Numbered from the stretch's first letter, positions 1 through 5,856 are shown. The stretch is 5,891 nucleotides of DNA from Chloroflexota bacterium (GCA_021788565.1 JAJYKO010000408.1:1-5891); one strand, 5' to 3'. Notes: a model not told the origin generated them from the sequence alone. Made by a program: numbers and translations.

Positions 1-9
1 TTCCGATCT
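1..9 (+). other. Possible residual sequencing-adapter end
   Basis: The first nine bases, TTCCGATCT, equal the 3' end of the common Illumina adapter (…GCTCTTCCGATCT), and they sit exactly at the edge of the window. If this edge is also a contig edge, these bases may be untrimmed adapter, and the first residues read for TsaB (Pro-Ile and part of Ser) would be artefactual. Against this, the reading frame stays open through them and the resulting residues are not implausible for TsaB. A chance match is possible. Confidence 0.3.
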
Positions 10-596
10 CCGAGATCACCTGGCACTCTGGCCGCAACCACTCCGTGGAGTTGATGGCGCAGGTAGACAACCTGATGAAGCTGCGGCGCGTTCAGCCGGA
101 GCAGTTGACCGGAGTCGCGGCAGCCACGGGACCGGGTTCGTACACGGGACTCCGTGTGGGGCTCGCGGCCGCAAAGGGGCTGTGCCTGGCCCTGAAAGTG
201 CCGATTGTTGGAGTATGCACACTCGACATCCTGGCCGAGCCGCACAGGGACGGATGCTTGCCGGTAAGACCGGTGCTCGACGCAGGTCGCCGCCGATATG
301 CCACGGCACTCTATGAGATGCGGAACGGGGAATATCAGCGAGTGGGCGCCATTGAGGGCAGGCCCCTGGGCGAGATCGTGGCCGGTATACAGGAAGAGAC
401 CCTCCTTTGCGGGGACCTGGGCGAGTTGCGCACGGAAGGCGAGGTGATCAACCCGTTCGTGCGCACCGCGAGCCCGGCATCTTCTGTGCGAAGGGCGGGA
501 TATCTAGCTGAGATCGCCTGGAGGAATATACAGGTGGGCCGGGTTCAAGACCCGAGGCAGGTCGAGGCTTTCTATCTGGGTAGGGAGGTCGGATAG
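3..596 (+). CDS. tsaB: TsaB, tRNA t6A modification protein (5' partial)
   Basis: TsaB is the cytoplasmic, catalytically inactive ASKHA-fold partner of TsaD. With TsaD and TsaE it transfers threonylcarbamoyl to A37 of ANN-decoding tRNAs. The frame is open from base 3 to a TAG stop, giving 197 visible residues. The usual family length is about 220-235, so roughly 20-30 N-terminal residues, including the first strand (typically LxIDTS), lie outside the window. Visible family signatures are an N-terminal SGRNHS segment (residues 9-14 of the visible part), the diagnostic ATGPGSYTGLRVGL block (about 41-54), AAAKGL (55-60), the VLDAGRRRYATALYE segment (91-105, matching the usual P-DARR-EVY stretch) and a C-terminal AFYLGRE close to the typical P-YLR ending. 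A GTG at base 45 could be read as a start, but TsaB-like sequence continues upstream of it, so that is not the true N-terminus. rimI follows immediately, the common tsaB-rimI arrangement. tsaE may lie upstream, which is inference. Confidence 0.93.
   Translation, partial: PISEITWHSGRNHSVELMAQVDNLMKLRRVQPEQLTGVAAATGPGSYTGLRVGLAAAKGLCLALKVPIVGVCTLDILAEPHRDGCLPVRPVLDAGRRRYATALYEMRNGEYQRVGAIEGRPLGEIVAGIQEETLLCGDLGELRTEGEVINPFVRTASPASSVRRAGYLAEIAWRNIQVGRVQDPRQVEAFYLGREVG
583..588 (+). promoter_or_regulatory. Possible rimI ribosome binding site inside the end of tsaB
   Basis: GGGAGG is a good Shine-Dalgarno sequence lying in the last codons of tsaB. It is 37 bases upstream of the GTG at 626, too far to serve that start. 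It is 10 bases from an ATT at 599 and 4 bases from an ATA at 593, both in the rimI frame. No comparable site precedes GTG 626. The site therefore bears on which start rimI uses, but it may equally be chance, since G-rich runs are common in this DNA. Confidence 0.35.
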
Positions 597-625
597 CCAT
601 TCGAGCAGAAGATCGACCGCCATTT

Positions 626-1312
626 GTGATCGAGCCGATGCAGCTCGAGGACATACAAGCAGTGATGAAGGTGGAGAGGGAATCCTTCTCCATGCCCTGG
701 CCTGGCAATGCGTACAGGCGAGAGCTGAAGGAGAACCGGCTTGCACACTACATCGTGGCGCGTCGCACGGGGCCTCCCCTTGCCGGGGACCTGCCACCTT
801 CACTCGAAGGCGACACCTCTGCAACCCGGCCGGCGGGCTGGGGAGAGCGGCTTCGCCGTCTCATTGGAGGCCCGCCCGGGGATGGCACGAGCCTTGAGGA
901 ACTGCTCTCCAGGCGAGTGGTTGGCTACGCGGGGCTCTGGCTCATGGTAGACGAGGCCCACATTACCGCCATCGCGGTTGCTCCACCCTACAGGGGCTTC
1001 GGTATAGGCGAGTTGATGATGCTGAGCATGACGGACGTCGCTCGTGAAATCGGCGCCCAGTACCTGACGCTAGAGGTGCGAGTGTCGAATTCCGTCGCCC
1101 AGAACCTATACCGAAAGTACGGCTTCAAGGACACCGGCGTTCGTCGTCGCTATTACAGCGATAACAACGAGGACGCCCTGATCATGTGGTCCGACCCCCT
1201 CGAGTCCCCTGGATTCCTTCACATGATCGAGGAGCATCGGGGCGACCTCATGAACCGCATGCGCTCCTCCCGAACCCAGGCCGAGCTCCGCTCCCGAGCA
1301 GTCCAGACCTAG
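626..1312 (+). CDS. rimI: RimI, ribosomal protein S18-alanine N-acetyltransferase
   Basis: This is a GNAT-fold enzyme that acetylates the N-terminal alanine of ribosomal protein S18 using acetyl-CoA. Read from GTG 626 it has 228 residues, against about 145-160 for typical RimI. Visible parts are the first strand and helix (IEPMQLEDI then VERESFSMPWP, residues 2-26), the acetyl-CoA pyrophosphate loop VAPPYRGFGIG (118-128), the strand LTLEVRVSNS (147-156) with E150, and the LYRKYGF motif (161-167) with Y162. E150 and Y162 are 12 residues apart, as are the catalytic Glu103 and Tyr115 of E. coli RimI. RRRYYSDNNEDALIM (173-187) closes the fold. The extra length is a Pro/Gly-rich loop at about 46-96 and a 36-residue charged tail after 191. 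The start is uncertain. GTG 626 has no clear ribosome binding site, while a non-canonical ATT at 599 does and would add nine residues. The gene follows tsaB directly and is probably co-transcribed with it. The acetyltransferase family is clear. The S18 substrate is inferred from family and context. Confidence 0.9.
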   Translation: MIEPMQLEDIQAVMKVERESFSMPWPGNAYRRELKENRLAHYIVARRTGPPLAGDLPPSLEGDTSATRPAGWGERLRRLIGGPPGDGTSLEELLSRRVVGYAGLWLMVDEAHITAIAVAPPYRGFGIGELMMLSMTDVAREIGAQYLTLEVRVSNSVAQNLYRKYGFKDTGVRRRYYSDNNEDALIMWSDPLESPGFLHMIEEHRGDLMNRMRSSRTQAELRSRAVQT

Positions 1313-1350
1313 CCGGTCTCCCTCCTCCACCCGGTGGCGTCCCTCCCGTA

Positions 1351-1359
1351 TGGTACAAT
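1351..1359 (+). promoter_or_regulatory. Extended -10 promoter for polA
   Basis: TGG-TACAAT matches the extended -10 pattern TGnTATAAT with one mismatch in the hexamer. It lies in the only sizeable gap between genes (1313-1437), which is where a promoter for polA and the genes behind it is expected. No good -35 hexamer lies 16-18 bases upstream (the region reads CCGGTG-like), which is typical for extended -10 promoters. Transcription would start near 1366, leaving a leader of about 72 bases. A TTGACT at 1364-1369 resembles a -35 box but has no -10 partner at the right distance. Confidence 0.55.
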
Positions 1360-1396
1360 TCTATTGACTCCACCTGCTTGCCCGACGGCAGTTTTC

Positions 1397-1413
1397 GGCC
1401 CCCCGTAGGGGTC
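1397..1413 (+). other. Short leader hairpin upstream of polA
   Basis: GGCCCC (1397-1402) can pair with GGGGTC (1408-1413) around a five-base loop CCGTA. This gives a six-pair stem with one G-U pair. It lies within the expected polA leader and ends 13 bases before the ribosome binding site. A weaker stem, TGCC-CGAC-GGCA (1379-1390), followed by GTTTT lies just upstream. Neither is a convincing terminator, since the first lacks a U tract and the second has only four pairs. A modest role in mRNA stability or translation is possible, but GC-rich DNA forms such stems by chance. Confidence 0.3.
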
Positions 1414-1426
1414 CCGCGTGGATCGC

Positions 1427-1434
1427 GAGGAGAG
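1427..1434 (+). promoter_or_regulatory. polA ribosome binding site
   Basis: GAGGAGAG is a strong Shine-Dalgarno sequence ending a few bases before ATG 1438. It settles the polA start. The frame is open further upstream to 1186, but that part overlaps rimI, has no Pol I-like sequence and would place 84 unrelated residues before the conserved VLIDGNALVHRAFHA start of the 5' nuclease. Confidence 0.8.
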
Positions 1435-1437
1435 ACG

Positions 1438-4359
1438 ATGGCGGCAAGGATAGTCCTGATAGATGGGAACGCGCTGGTTCACCGTGCATTTCACGCGCTT
1501 CCACCACTCACTAGCCCGAAGGGCGAACTCGTCAACGCCACATACGGCGTAGCTTCGATGCTGCTCAAGGTCCTTGCGGAGCTTCATCCCGAATACGTCG
1601 CCGCGGCCTTCGACACCCCCGTCCCAACCTTCCGCCACCGGGAATACGACGCCTACAAGGCCCAGCGAGGCCCAGCTCCGGAGGGGCTGTCGGAACAGTT
1701 CGCTCGGGTCCACGAGTTCATGGACGCGATGGGCATCCCCTCATACCATGTCGACGGCTTCGAGGCAGACGACGTCCTTGGAACCCTCACCAGGCAGGCC
1801 CGAGAGCAGGGACTGGACGTGGTGATCCTCACAGGGGACACGGATGCCCTCCAACTGGTCGCGCCCGGGGTAGAGGTGTTGACCTCCAGGCGTGGTTTCA
1901 GCGACACCGTTCTTTATGGGGAGCAGAATGTCCAGGAGCGCTACGGGATACCGGCGTCTCAGCTGGTGGACCTGAAAGGACTGAAGGGCGACACCTCCGA
2001 CAACATCCCAGGGGTGCCCGGCATCGGCGAGAAGACGGCTTCCAAGCTGATAGGCGAGTATCGAACCCTCGAGGGGATCTACGATAACCTCGACAAGCTG
2101 ACGCCGAAGCTTAAGCTGCTCCTGGAGACCCACCGCGATCAAGCCTTCCACTCGCGCTACCTGTCGCGTATCGTGACGGACGTGCCGGTAAACCTGGAGT
2201 TGGATCGGTGCACGACCGGTGCCTTTGACAGGCAGCGCCTCGTGGAGTTCTTCCGAGAGCTGGGGTTCAAGAGCCTGGCGGACCGGATCCCGAGGGAGAG
2301 CGCCGCGAAGGCTGTTGCGGCCGTCGTTCCCCAGCCCCGCGCCGCAGCGGACGGCCAGCTGACTCTGTTCGGACTGGAGCCAGCTACCCAGGCTCCGGCC
2401 GACGGCGCTGCGCTCGCCCCTACGCCGCCGGATGTACCCGCGGTTCCAATCGAGGAGCGTCGAGCGGGCACCGCCGAGCGCGAAGACGAAACCCCGGGAT
2501 ATCACGTCGTGTCGGACGAAGCAAGCCTGAATCAGCTCGTCGCCGGGTTGCGCCGGGCGCCGATTTTCTCGGTGGACCTTGAGACTACCGGCAAGGACGC
2601 CCTCAAGGCCAATATGGTCGGTCTGTCCTTCTCGATGACACCGGGCACCGCCTACTACGTGCCGGTAGGCCACCTGCCGCCAGGCGAGCGCGGACTTGGG
2701 CTGCTGGTTCCAGATGGCGAGGAGCCGGTCGAGGAAGAACTCCCGCAGCTTCCGCTCCAACTGGTGCTCGAGCGGCTCCGCCCGGTGCTCGAAGATCCCG
2801 CTGTTCGCAAGTGCGCCCACAACGCCCAGTATGACATGCTGGTCCTCACTGCCTATGGTATAGAGCTTCGAGGGATGGCGTTCGACACCATGGTCGCAGC
2901 ATATCTGCTCCAGAGCACCCAGCGGGCCCTGGGGCTGAAGGATCTCGCGTGGACGCGCCTCAAGGCAGAGATGAAGAGCTACACGGACCTGGCCGGCAAG
3001 GGCAAGACGGCGGTGACTCTCGACCGCGTTCCCATTCGCAAGGTAGCGGACTACAGCTGCGCAGACGCCGACATGACTCTCCGGCTGAAGGAGGATCTGG
3101 AGCCGGAACTGAAGGCAGCGGGCCTGGACAGCCTCTTCGAGCGGATGGAGATGCCGCTGGTGCCGGTGCTGGTGGAGATGGAGCGCGCCGGTGTCAAAGT
3201 GGACCATGCCTATCTCAAGGAGTTGAGCACCGAGCTGTACAAGCGGATCCGCGAACTGGAAACGGCGATTTGCGAGGCAGCCGGTCACAGCTTCAACATC
3301 GGCTCCACGCAGCAACTCGGCAACGTCCTGTTCAAAGAGCTTAAGCTCTCGACCGGCAGGCGCACCAAGACGGGATACTCCACGGACGCCGACGTTCTGG
3401 AGGAGCTGCGCGGAACCCACCCAATCGTGGAGCTCATCCTGGAACACCGGCAGATGGTGAAGCTAAAATCGACCTACGCCGATGCCCTTCCGCTCCTGGT
3501 CAACCCGAATACGGGCCGCGTGCACACCTCGTTCAATCAGACGGCGACCTCCACGGGAAGGCTCTCATCAAGCGATCCCAACCTTCAGAACATCCCCGTA
3601 CGGACGGAGATGGGAAGGCAGGTCAGGAAAGCCTTCATCGCTGGCGATCCAGGCTGGGTACTGCTCTCGGCCGACTACAGTCAGATCGAGCTGCGGGTGC
3701 TAGCCCACATGACCGGCGATCCCGTGCTGGTGGACGCTTTCCGCCACGGGGAGGACATCCATGCCGCCACAGCGGCGCTGGTGTACGGCATCCCCATCTC
3801 CGAGGTCACACCTCGAGAACGAAGGATCGCCAAGACGGTGAACTTCGGCGTGCTGTACGGGATGAGCGATTACGGGCTTGCCCGCGATACCGGACTCAGC
3901 CGAAAGGAGGCAGCCCTATTTATCGAGAGCTACTTCCAGCGGTACGCCTCCGTCAAGGACTTCTTCGAACAGGTGAAACAGCAAGCCGAGGTTGATGGCT
4001 ACGTCAGCACCCTGTGGGGCCGCAGACGCTATATGCCCGAGTTGCAGACCACACATCGCGGCCTCAGACAGGCGGCGGAGCGGATGGCCATCAACATGCC
4101 TATCCAGGGGACGGCGGCGGACATCATAAAGATCGCCATGATCAACCTGCACCGGCACATCAGGGAGAAGCGATACCGGTCCAGGATGATCCTTCAAGTT
4201 CACGATGAGCTGCTTTTCGAGTGCCCGCGCGACGAAGTGGAGCTGCTGGCACCGGACGTGAAGCGATTGATGGAGTCCGCGATGCCGCTGCAGGTTCCGG
4301 TCGTGGTCGACCTGAAGGTGGGCGCCAACTGGGACGAGATGCAGCCGTTGCCCTTCTAG
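1438..4359 (+). CDS. polA: DNA polymerase I, three-domain, proofreading-competent
   Basis: This cytoplasmic repair and replication polymerase fills gaps, removes RNA primers and processes flaps. It has 973 residues (E. coli 928). The 5' nuclease domain (about 1-285) has D9, D59, the EADD acidic cluster (E109, D111, D112), TGDTD (D134, D136) and GDTSDNIPGVPGIG (D185, D188), so its metal sites look complete. A Pro/Ala-rich linker (about 286-352) contains QLTLF at 307-311, a match to the beta-clamp-binding consensus. The 3'-5' exonuclease domain (about 353-560) keeps all four carboxylates: D380 and E382 (VDLETTG), D466 (NAQYD) and D543 with Y539 (ADYSCADAD). It should therefore proofread, unlike many thermophile and Gram-positive Pol I enzymes. 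It also carries about 17 extra acidic residues near 410-441. The polymerase domain has TGRLSSSDPNLQNIP (706-720), motif A ADYSQIELR with D746, motif B with R795, K799, F803 and Y807, and motif C QVHDE with H922, D923 and E924. F803 predicts normal discrimination against dideoxynucleotides. The start is fixed by a strong binding site. The glycosylase gene follows after 7 bases. Confidence 0.98.
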   Translation: MAARIVLIDGNALVHRAFHALPPLTSPKGELVNATYGVASMLLKVLAELHPEYVAAAFDTPVPTFRHREYDAYKAQRGPAPEGLSEQFARVHEFMDAMGIPSYHVDGFEADDVLGTLTRQAREQGLDVVILTGDTDALQLVAPGVEVLTSRRGFSDTVLYGEQNVQERYGIPASQLVDLKGLKGDTSDNIPGVPGIGEKTASKLIGEYRTLEGIYDNLDKLTPKLKLLLETHRDQAFHSRYLSRIVTDVPVNLELDRCTTGAFDRQRLVEFFRELGFKSLADRIPRESAAKAVAAVVPQPRAAADGQLTLFGLEPATQAPADGAALAPTPPDVPAVPIEERRAGTAEREDETPGYHVVSDEASLNQLVAGLRRAPIFSVDLETTGKDALKANMVGLSFSMTPGTAYYVPVGHLPPGERGLGLLVPDGEEPVEEELPQLPLQLVLERLRPVLEDPAVRKCAHNAQYDMLVLTAYGIELRGMAFDTMVAAYLLQSTQRALGLKDLAWTRLKAEMKSYTDLAGKGKTAVTLDRVPIRKVADYSCADADMTLRLKEDLEPELKAAGLDSLFERMEMPLVPVLVEMERAGVKVDHAYLKELSTELYKRIRELETAICEAAGHSFNIGSTQQLGNVLFKELKLSTGRRTKTGYSTDADVLEELRGTHPIVELILEHRQMVKLKSTYADALPLLVNPNTGRVHTSFNQTATSTGRLSSSDPNLQNIPVRTEMGRQVRKAFIAGDPGWVLLSADYSQIELRVLAHMTGDPVLVDAFRHGEDIHAATAALVYGIPISEVTPRERRIAKTVNFGVLYGMSDYGLARDTGLSRKEAALFIESYFQRYASVKDFFEQVKQQAEVDGYVSTLWGRRRYMPELQTTHRGLRQAAERMAINMPIQGTAADIIKIAMINLHRHIREKRYRSRMILQVHDELLFECPRDEVELLAPDVKRLMESAMPLQVPVVVDLKVGANWDEMQPLPF

Positions 4360-4363
4360 GAGA
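4358..4363 (+). promoter_or_regulatory. Glycosylase gene ribosome binding site overlapping the polA stop
   Basis: AGGAGA begins at the second base of the polA TAG stop and ends three bases before ATG 4367. Such overlap suggests translational coupling: ribosomes finishing polA would open and load the next start. It also confirms the start choice for the glycosylase gene. Confidence 0.75.
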
Positions 4364-4366
4364 TCC

Positions 4367-5287
4367 ATGACCGACTGGAGTGAGGCCTCCCACGCCTCTT
4401 TCGATATCACCGAGGGGATGCTGAGCCTGTCCTACACGCTGAATTGCGGCCAGGCGTTTCGCTGGCGCGAGCTGCCGGATGCGTCCTGGATCGGCGTCGT
4501 CGAGGAGCACGCCGTGCGGCTGAAGAGAAACGATGGCCTGGTCGAGGGCTCAGTCTATCCGCCCGTTCGCGACGCGGCGGGCTTTCTGGCATCATACCTC
4601 CGCCTGGACGTGGACCTGGCGGCGCTGTACGGTGGCTTCTCCTCTGTGGATCCGTGGATCACCGAGGCGGTAGATGACTTCGCCGGCCTGCGTGTGCTGG
4701 AACAGGAGCCGCGAGAGACCGTTCTCTCCTACATCTGCTCCACCGCGAACTCGGTGCCGCGCATCGCGAAGGCCATTGATCGAATGTCTCGCATCTACGG
4801 CCGACACATCGCGACCATCGACCGCGAGGAGTTCCACGCCTTCCCGACCGCGGAGAGCCTGGCCGACGCATCGCCTGCCGTGCTGCGTGACCGCTGCGGA
4901 CTGGGATGGAGGGGGGACAACCTGATCGCCGTTGCGCGCGAAGTGGCCGCCACGCCCGACGGCTGGCCCGCGCAGCTGCGGTCCGTGCCGTACCGAGAGG
5001 CGAAGGCAGATCTGATGAAGCTCCGCGGCATCGGCGCGAAGATCGCAGACTGTGTTTGCCTCTTCGCCCTCGGCAAGGACGAGGCCGTTCCGGTGGACAC
5101 CCACATCTGGGCTGTCGCCAGGGAGCTCTTTGGAGCGCAGGTGCCAACGCGCACCCTGACGCCCGCCACCTACGAGACTATATCCCGCCTGTTCCTGGAT
5201 CGCTACGGCATCTTCGCCGGGTGGGCGCAGGAGTACCTCTTTCTGCAGCGCAGGGCATCCAGAGGGTTGGTGAGAACCGAACAGTAA
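4367..5287 (+). CDS. 8-oxoguanine DNA glycosylase/AP lyase, OGG1 type
   Basis: This is a bifunctional base-excision-repair enzyme that removes 8-oxoguanine and nicks the resulting abasic site through a lysine Schiff base. It has 306 residues. An N-terminal OGG_N-like domain (about 10-110) contains LNCGQAFRWRE (25-35). G28 matches human OGG1 Gly42, which senses the N7-H of 8-oxoG. The helix-hairpin-helix domain has LRGIGAKIADCVCLFALGK (219-237) with catalytic K225 (human Lys249) and C229 (Cys253), and VPVDTHIW with catalytic D244 (Asp268) and H246 (His270). The C-terminal AGWAQEYLF has Q288 and F292, matching Gln315 and Phe319, which grip the damaged base. All catalytic and 8-oxoG-pocket residues I can align are present. 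Two residues facing the opposite strand differ: Asn149 is A127 and Tyr203 is W181, while Arg154 and Arg204 are kept (R132, R182). Most bacteria use MutM for this job, so the OGG1 type is less common. Its place behind polA fits a repair operon. AlkA is less likely because of the lysine and GQAFRW motifs. Confidence 0.92.
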   Translation: MTDWSEASHASFDITEGMLSLSYTLNCGQAFRWRELPDASWIGVVEEHAVRLKRNDGLVEGSVYPPVRDAAGFLASYLRLDVDLAALYGGFSSVDPWITEAVDDFAGLRVLEQEPRETVLSYICSTANSVPRIAKAIDRMSRIYGRHIATIDREEFHAFPTAESLADASPAVLRDRCGLGWRGDNLIAVAREVAATPDGWPAQLRSVPYREAKADLMKLRGIGAKIADCVCLFALGKDEAVPVDTHIWAVARELFGAQVPTRTLTPATYETISRLFLDRYGIFAGWAQEYLFLQRRASRGLVRTEQ

Positions 5288-5289
5288 CT

Positions 5290-5295
5290 GGGGAG
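5290..5295 (+). promoter_or_regulatory. SIS gene ribosome binding site
   Basis: GGGGAG lies three bases before ATG 5299 and directly after the glycosylase stop. The spacing is shorter than optimal, but no other start nearby fits: the conserved SIS-family helix begins within a few residues of this ATG. The frame is open upstream, but that part overlaps the glycosylase gene. Confidence 0.55.
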
Positions 5296-5298
5296 AAT

Positions 5299-5856
5299 AT
5301 GGACTCTATCGATCGCTATCTGGACGAAGTCGCCGAGATGGTGAAGGCGCTTCCACGGGATGACATCCGGAAGGCGGCGGACGCCATCAGGAAGGCGCGA
5401 GACGGGGGCCTTCGCGTCTTCATCATGGGGAACGGCGGCAGCGCCGCCACAGCCTCCCACATGGCGTGTGATTTGACGAAGACCTCGATCGCCGACGGGG
5501 AGAAGCGGATCAAGGCCATAGCCCTCACCGACAACGTGCCGCTGATCACAGCCTGGGCCAACGACTTGGCCTACGAGGACGCCTTCGCGGAACAGCTTCG
5601 CAACCTGGTGGAGCCCGGCGACCTGGTGATAGCTATAAGCGGGAGCGGCAACTCCGGCAACGTGCTGAAGGCCGTCCAGCTGGCGAAAGATGCGGGCGCG
5701 AGGACCGTGGGGTTCACGGGCCGCCCTGGCGGGAAGTTGAGGGCACTTGTTGACATAAGTGTGGTTGTTCCTTCCGGTCGCATCGAGCAGGCAGAGGACG
5801 GCCACATGATCCTGGACCACGTCATCGCCGTTGCGCTGCGGGAAGCGCAGGCGTGA
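5299..5856 (+). CDS. SIS-domain phosphosugar isomerase, GmhA-like
   Basis: This 185-residue, single-domain, probably cytoplasmic protein belongs to the phosphoheptose-isomerase-like SIS group (GmhA is about 192 residues). True GmhA converts sedoheptulose 7-phosphate to D-glycero-D-manno-heptose 7-phosphate. A leading helix (1-35) precedes the phosphosugar-binding loops: GNGGSAATASHMACDLT (44-60) and SGSGNSGNVLKA (114-125), whose Ser/Gly-rich turns bind the sugar phosphate. DNVPLITAWANDLAYEDAF (78-96) is also typical of the group. E. coli GmhA binds zinc through His61, Glu65, Gln172 and His180. By ungapped alignment of the local motifs, these positions are H54, D58, E166 and H174. Both histidines are kept and the other two are conservatively changed, so a metal-dependent isomerase is likely but the substrate may differ. 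No signal peptide or membrane segment is seen. It follows the glycosylase gene after 11 bases, probably on the same mRNA, without an obvious functional link. No heptose kinase or nucleotidyltransferase gene lies in the window, so gmhA is not assigned as a symbol. Confidence 0.88.
   Translation: MDSIDRYLDEVAEMVKALPRDDIRKAADAIRKARDGGLRVFIMGNGGSAATASHMACDLTKTSIADGEKRIKAIALTDNVPLITAWANDLAYEDAFAEQLRNLVEPGDLVIAISGSGNSGNVLKAVQLAKDAGARTVGFTGRPGGKLRALVDISVVVPSGRIEQAEDGHMILDHVIAVALREAQA

Noticed and set aside
1327..1337. CCACC-C-GGTGG stem after rimI as a terminator
   Set aside because: A one-base loop cannot form a stable hairpin with all pairs, and no T tract follows.
1364..1392. TTGACT as a -35 box
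   Set aside because: The sequence 17 bases downstream (GGCAGT) is not a -10 box, so no complete promoter is formed.
1186..1437. 84-residue in-frame extension upstream of polA
   Set aside because: It overlaps the end of rimI in another frame, has no Pol I-like sequence, and a strong ribosome binding site precedes ATG 1438, where the conserved nuclease start begins.
1741..3447. 568-residue open frame on the minus strand inside polA
   Set aside because: It lies wholly antisense to well-conserved Pol I coding sequence. Long antisense frames are common opposite high-GC genes. Its protein shows no recognisable domain, and I see no binding site supporting a start.
4592..5147. Two overlapping minus-strand open frames opposite the glycosylase gene
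   Set aside because: They are antisense to a gene with intact catalytic motifs, are Arg/Ala/Gly-rich as expected from GC-rich shadows, and match no family I know.
4906..5298. 131-residue N-terminal extension of the SIS protein frame
   Set aside because: It overlaps the glycosylase gene, including its catalytic motifs, and is Arg-rich low-complexity sequence. The SIS family starts naturally at ATG 5299 after a ribosome binding site.
5832..5849. TGCGCT/AGCGCA hairpin as a terminator for the SIS gene
   Set aside because: The six-pair stem lies inside the SIS coding end and no T tract follows, so it lacks the features of an intrinsic terminator.
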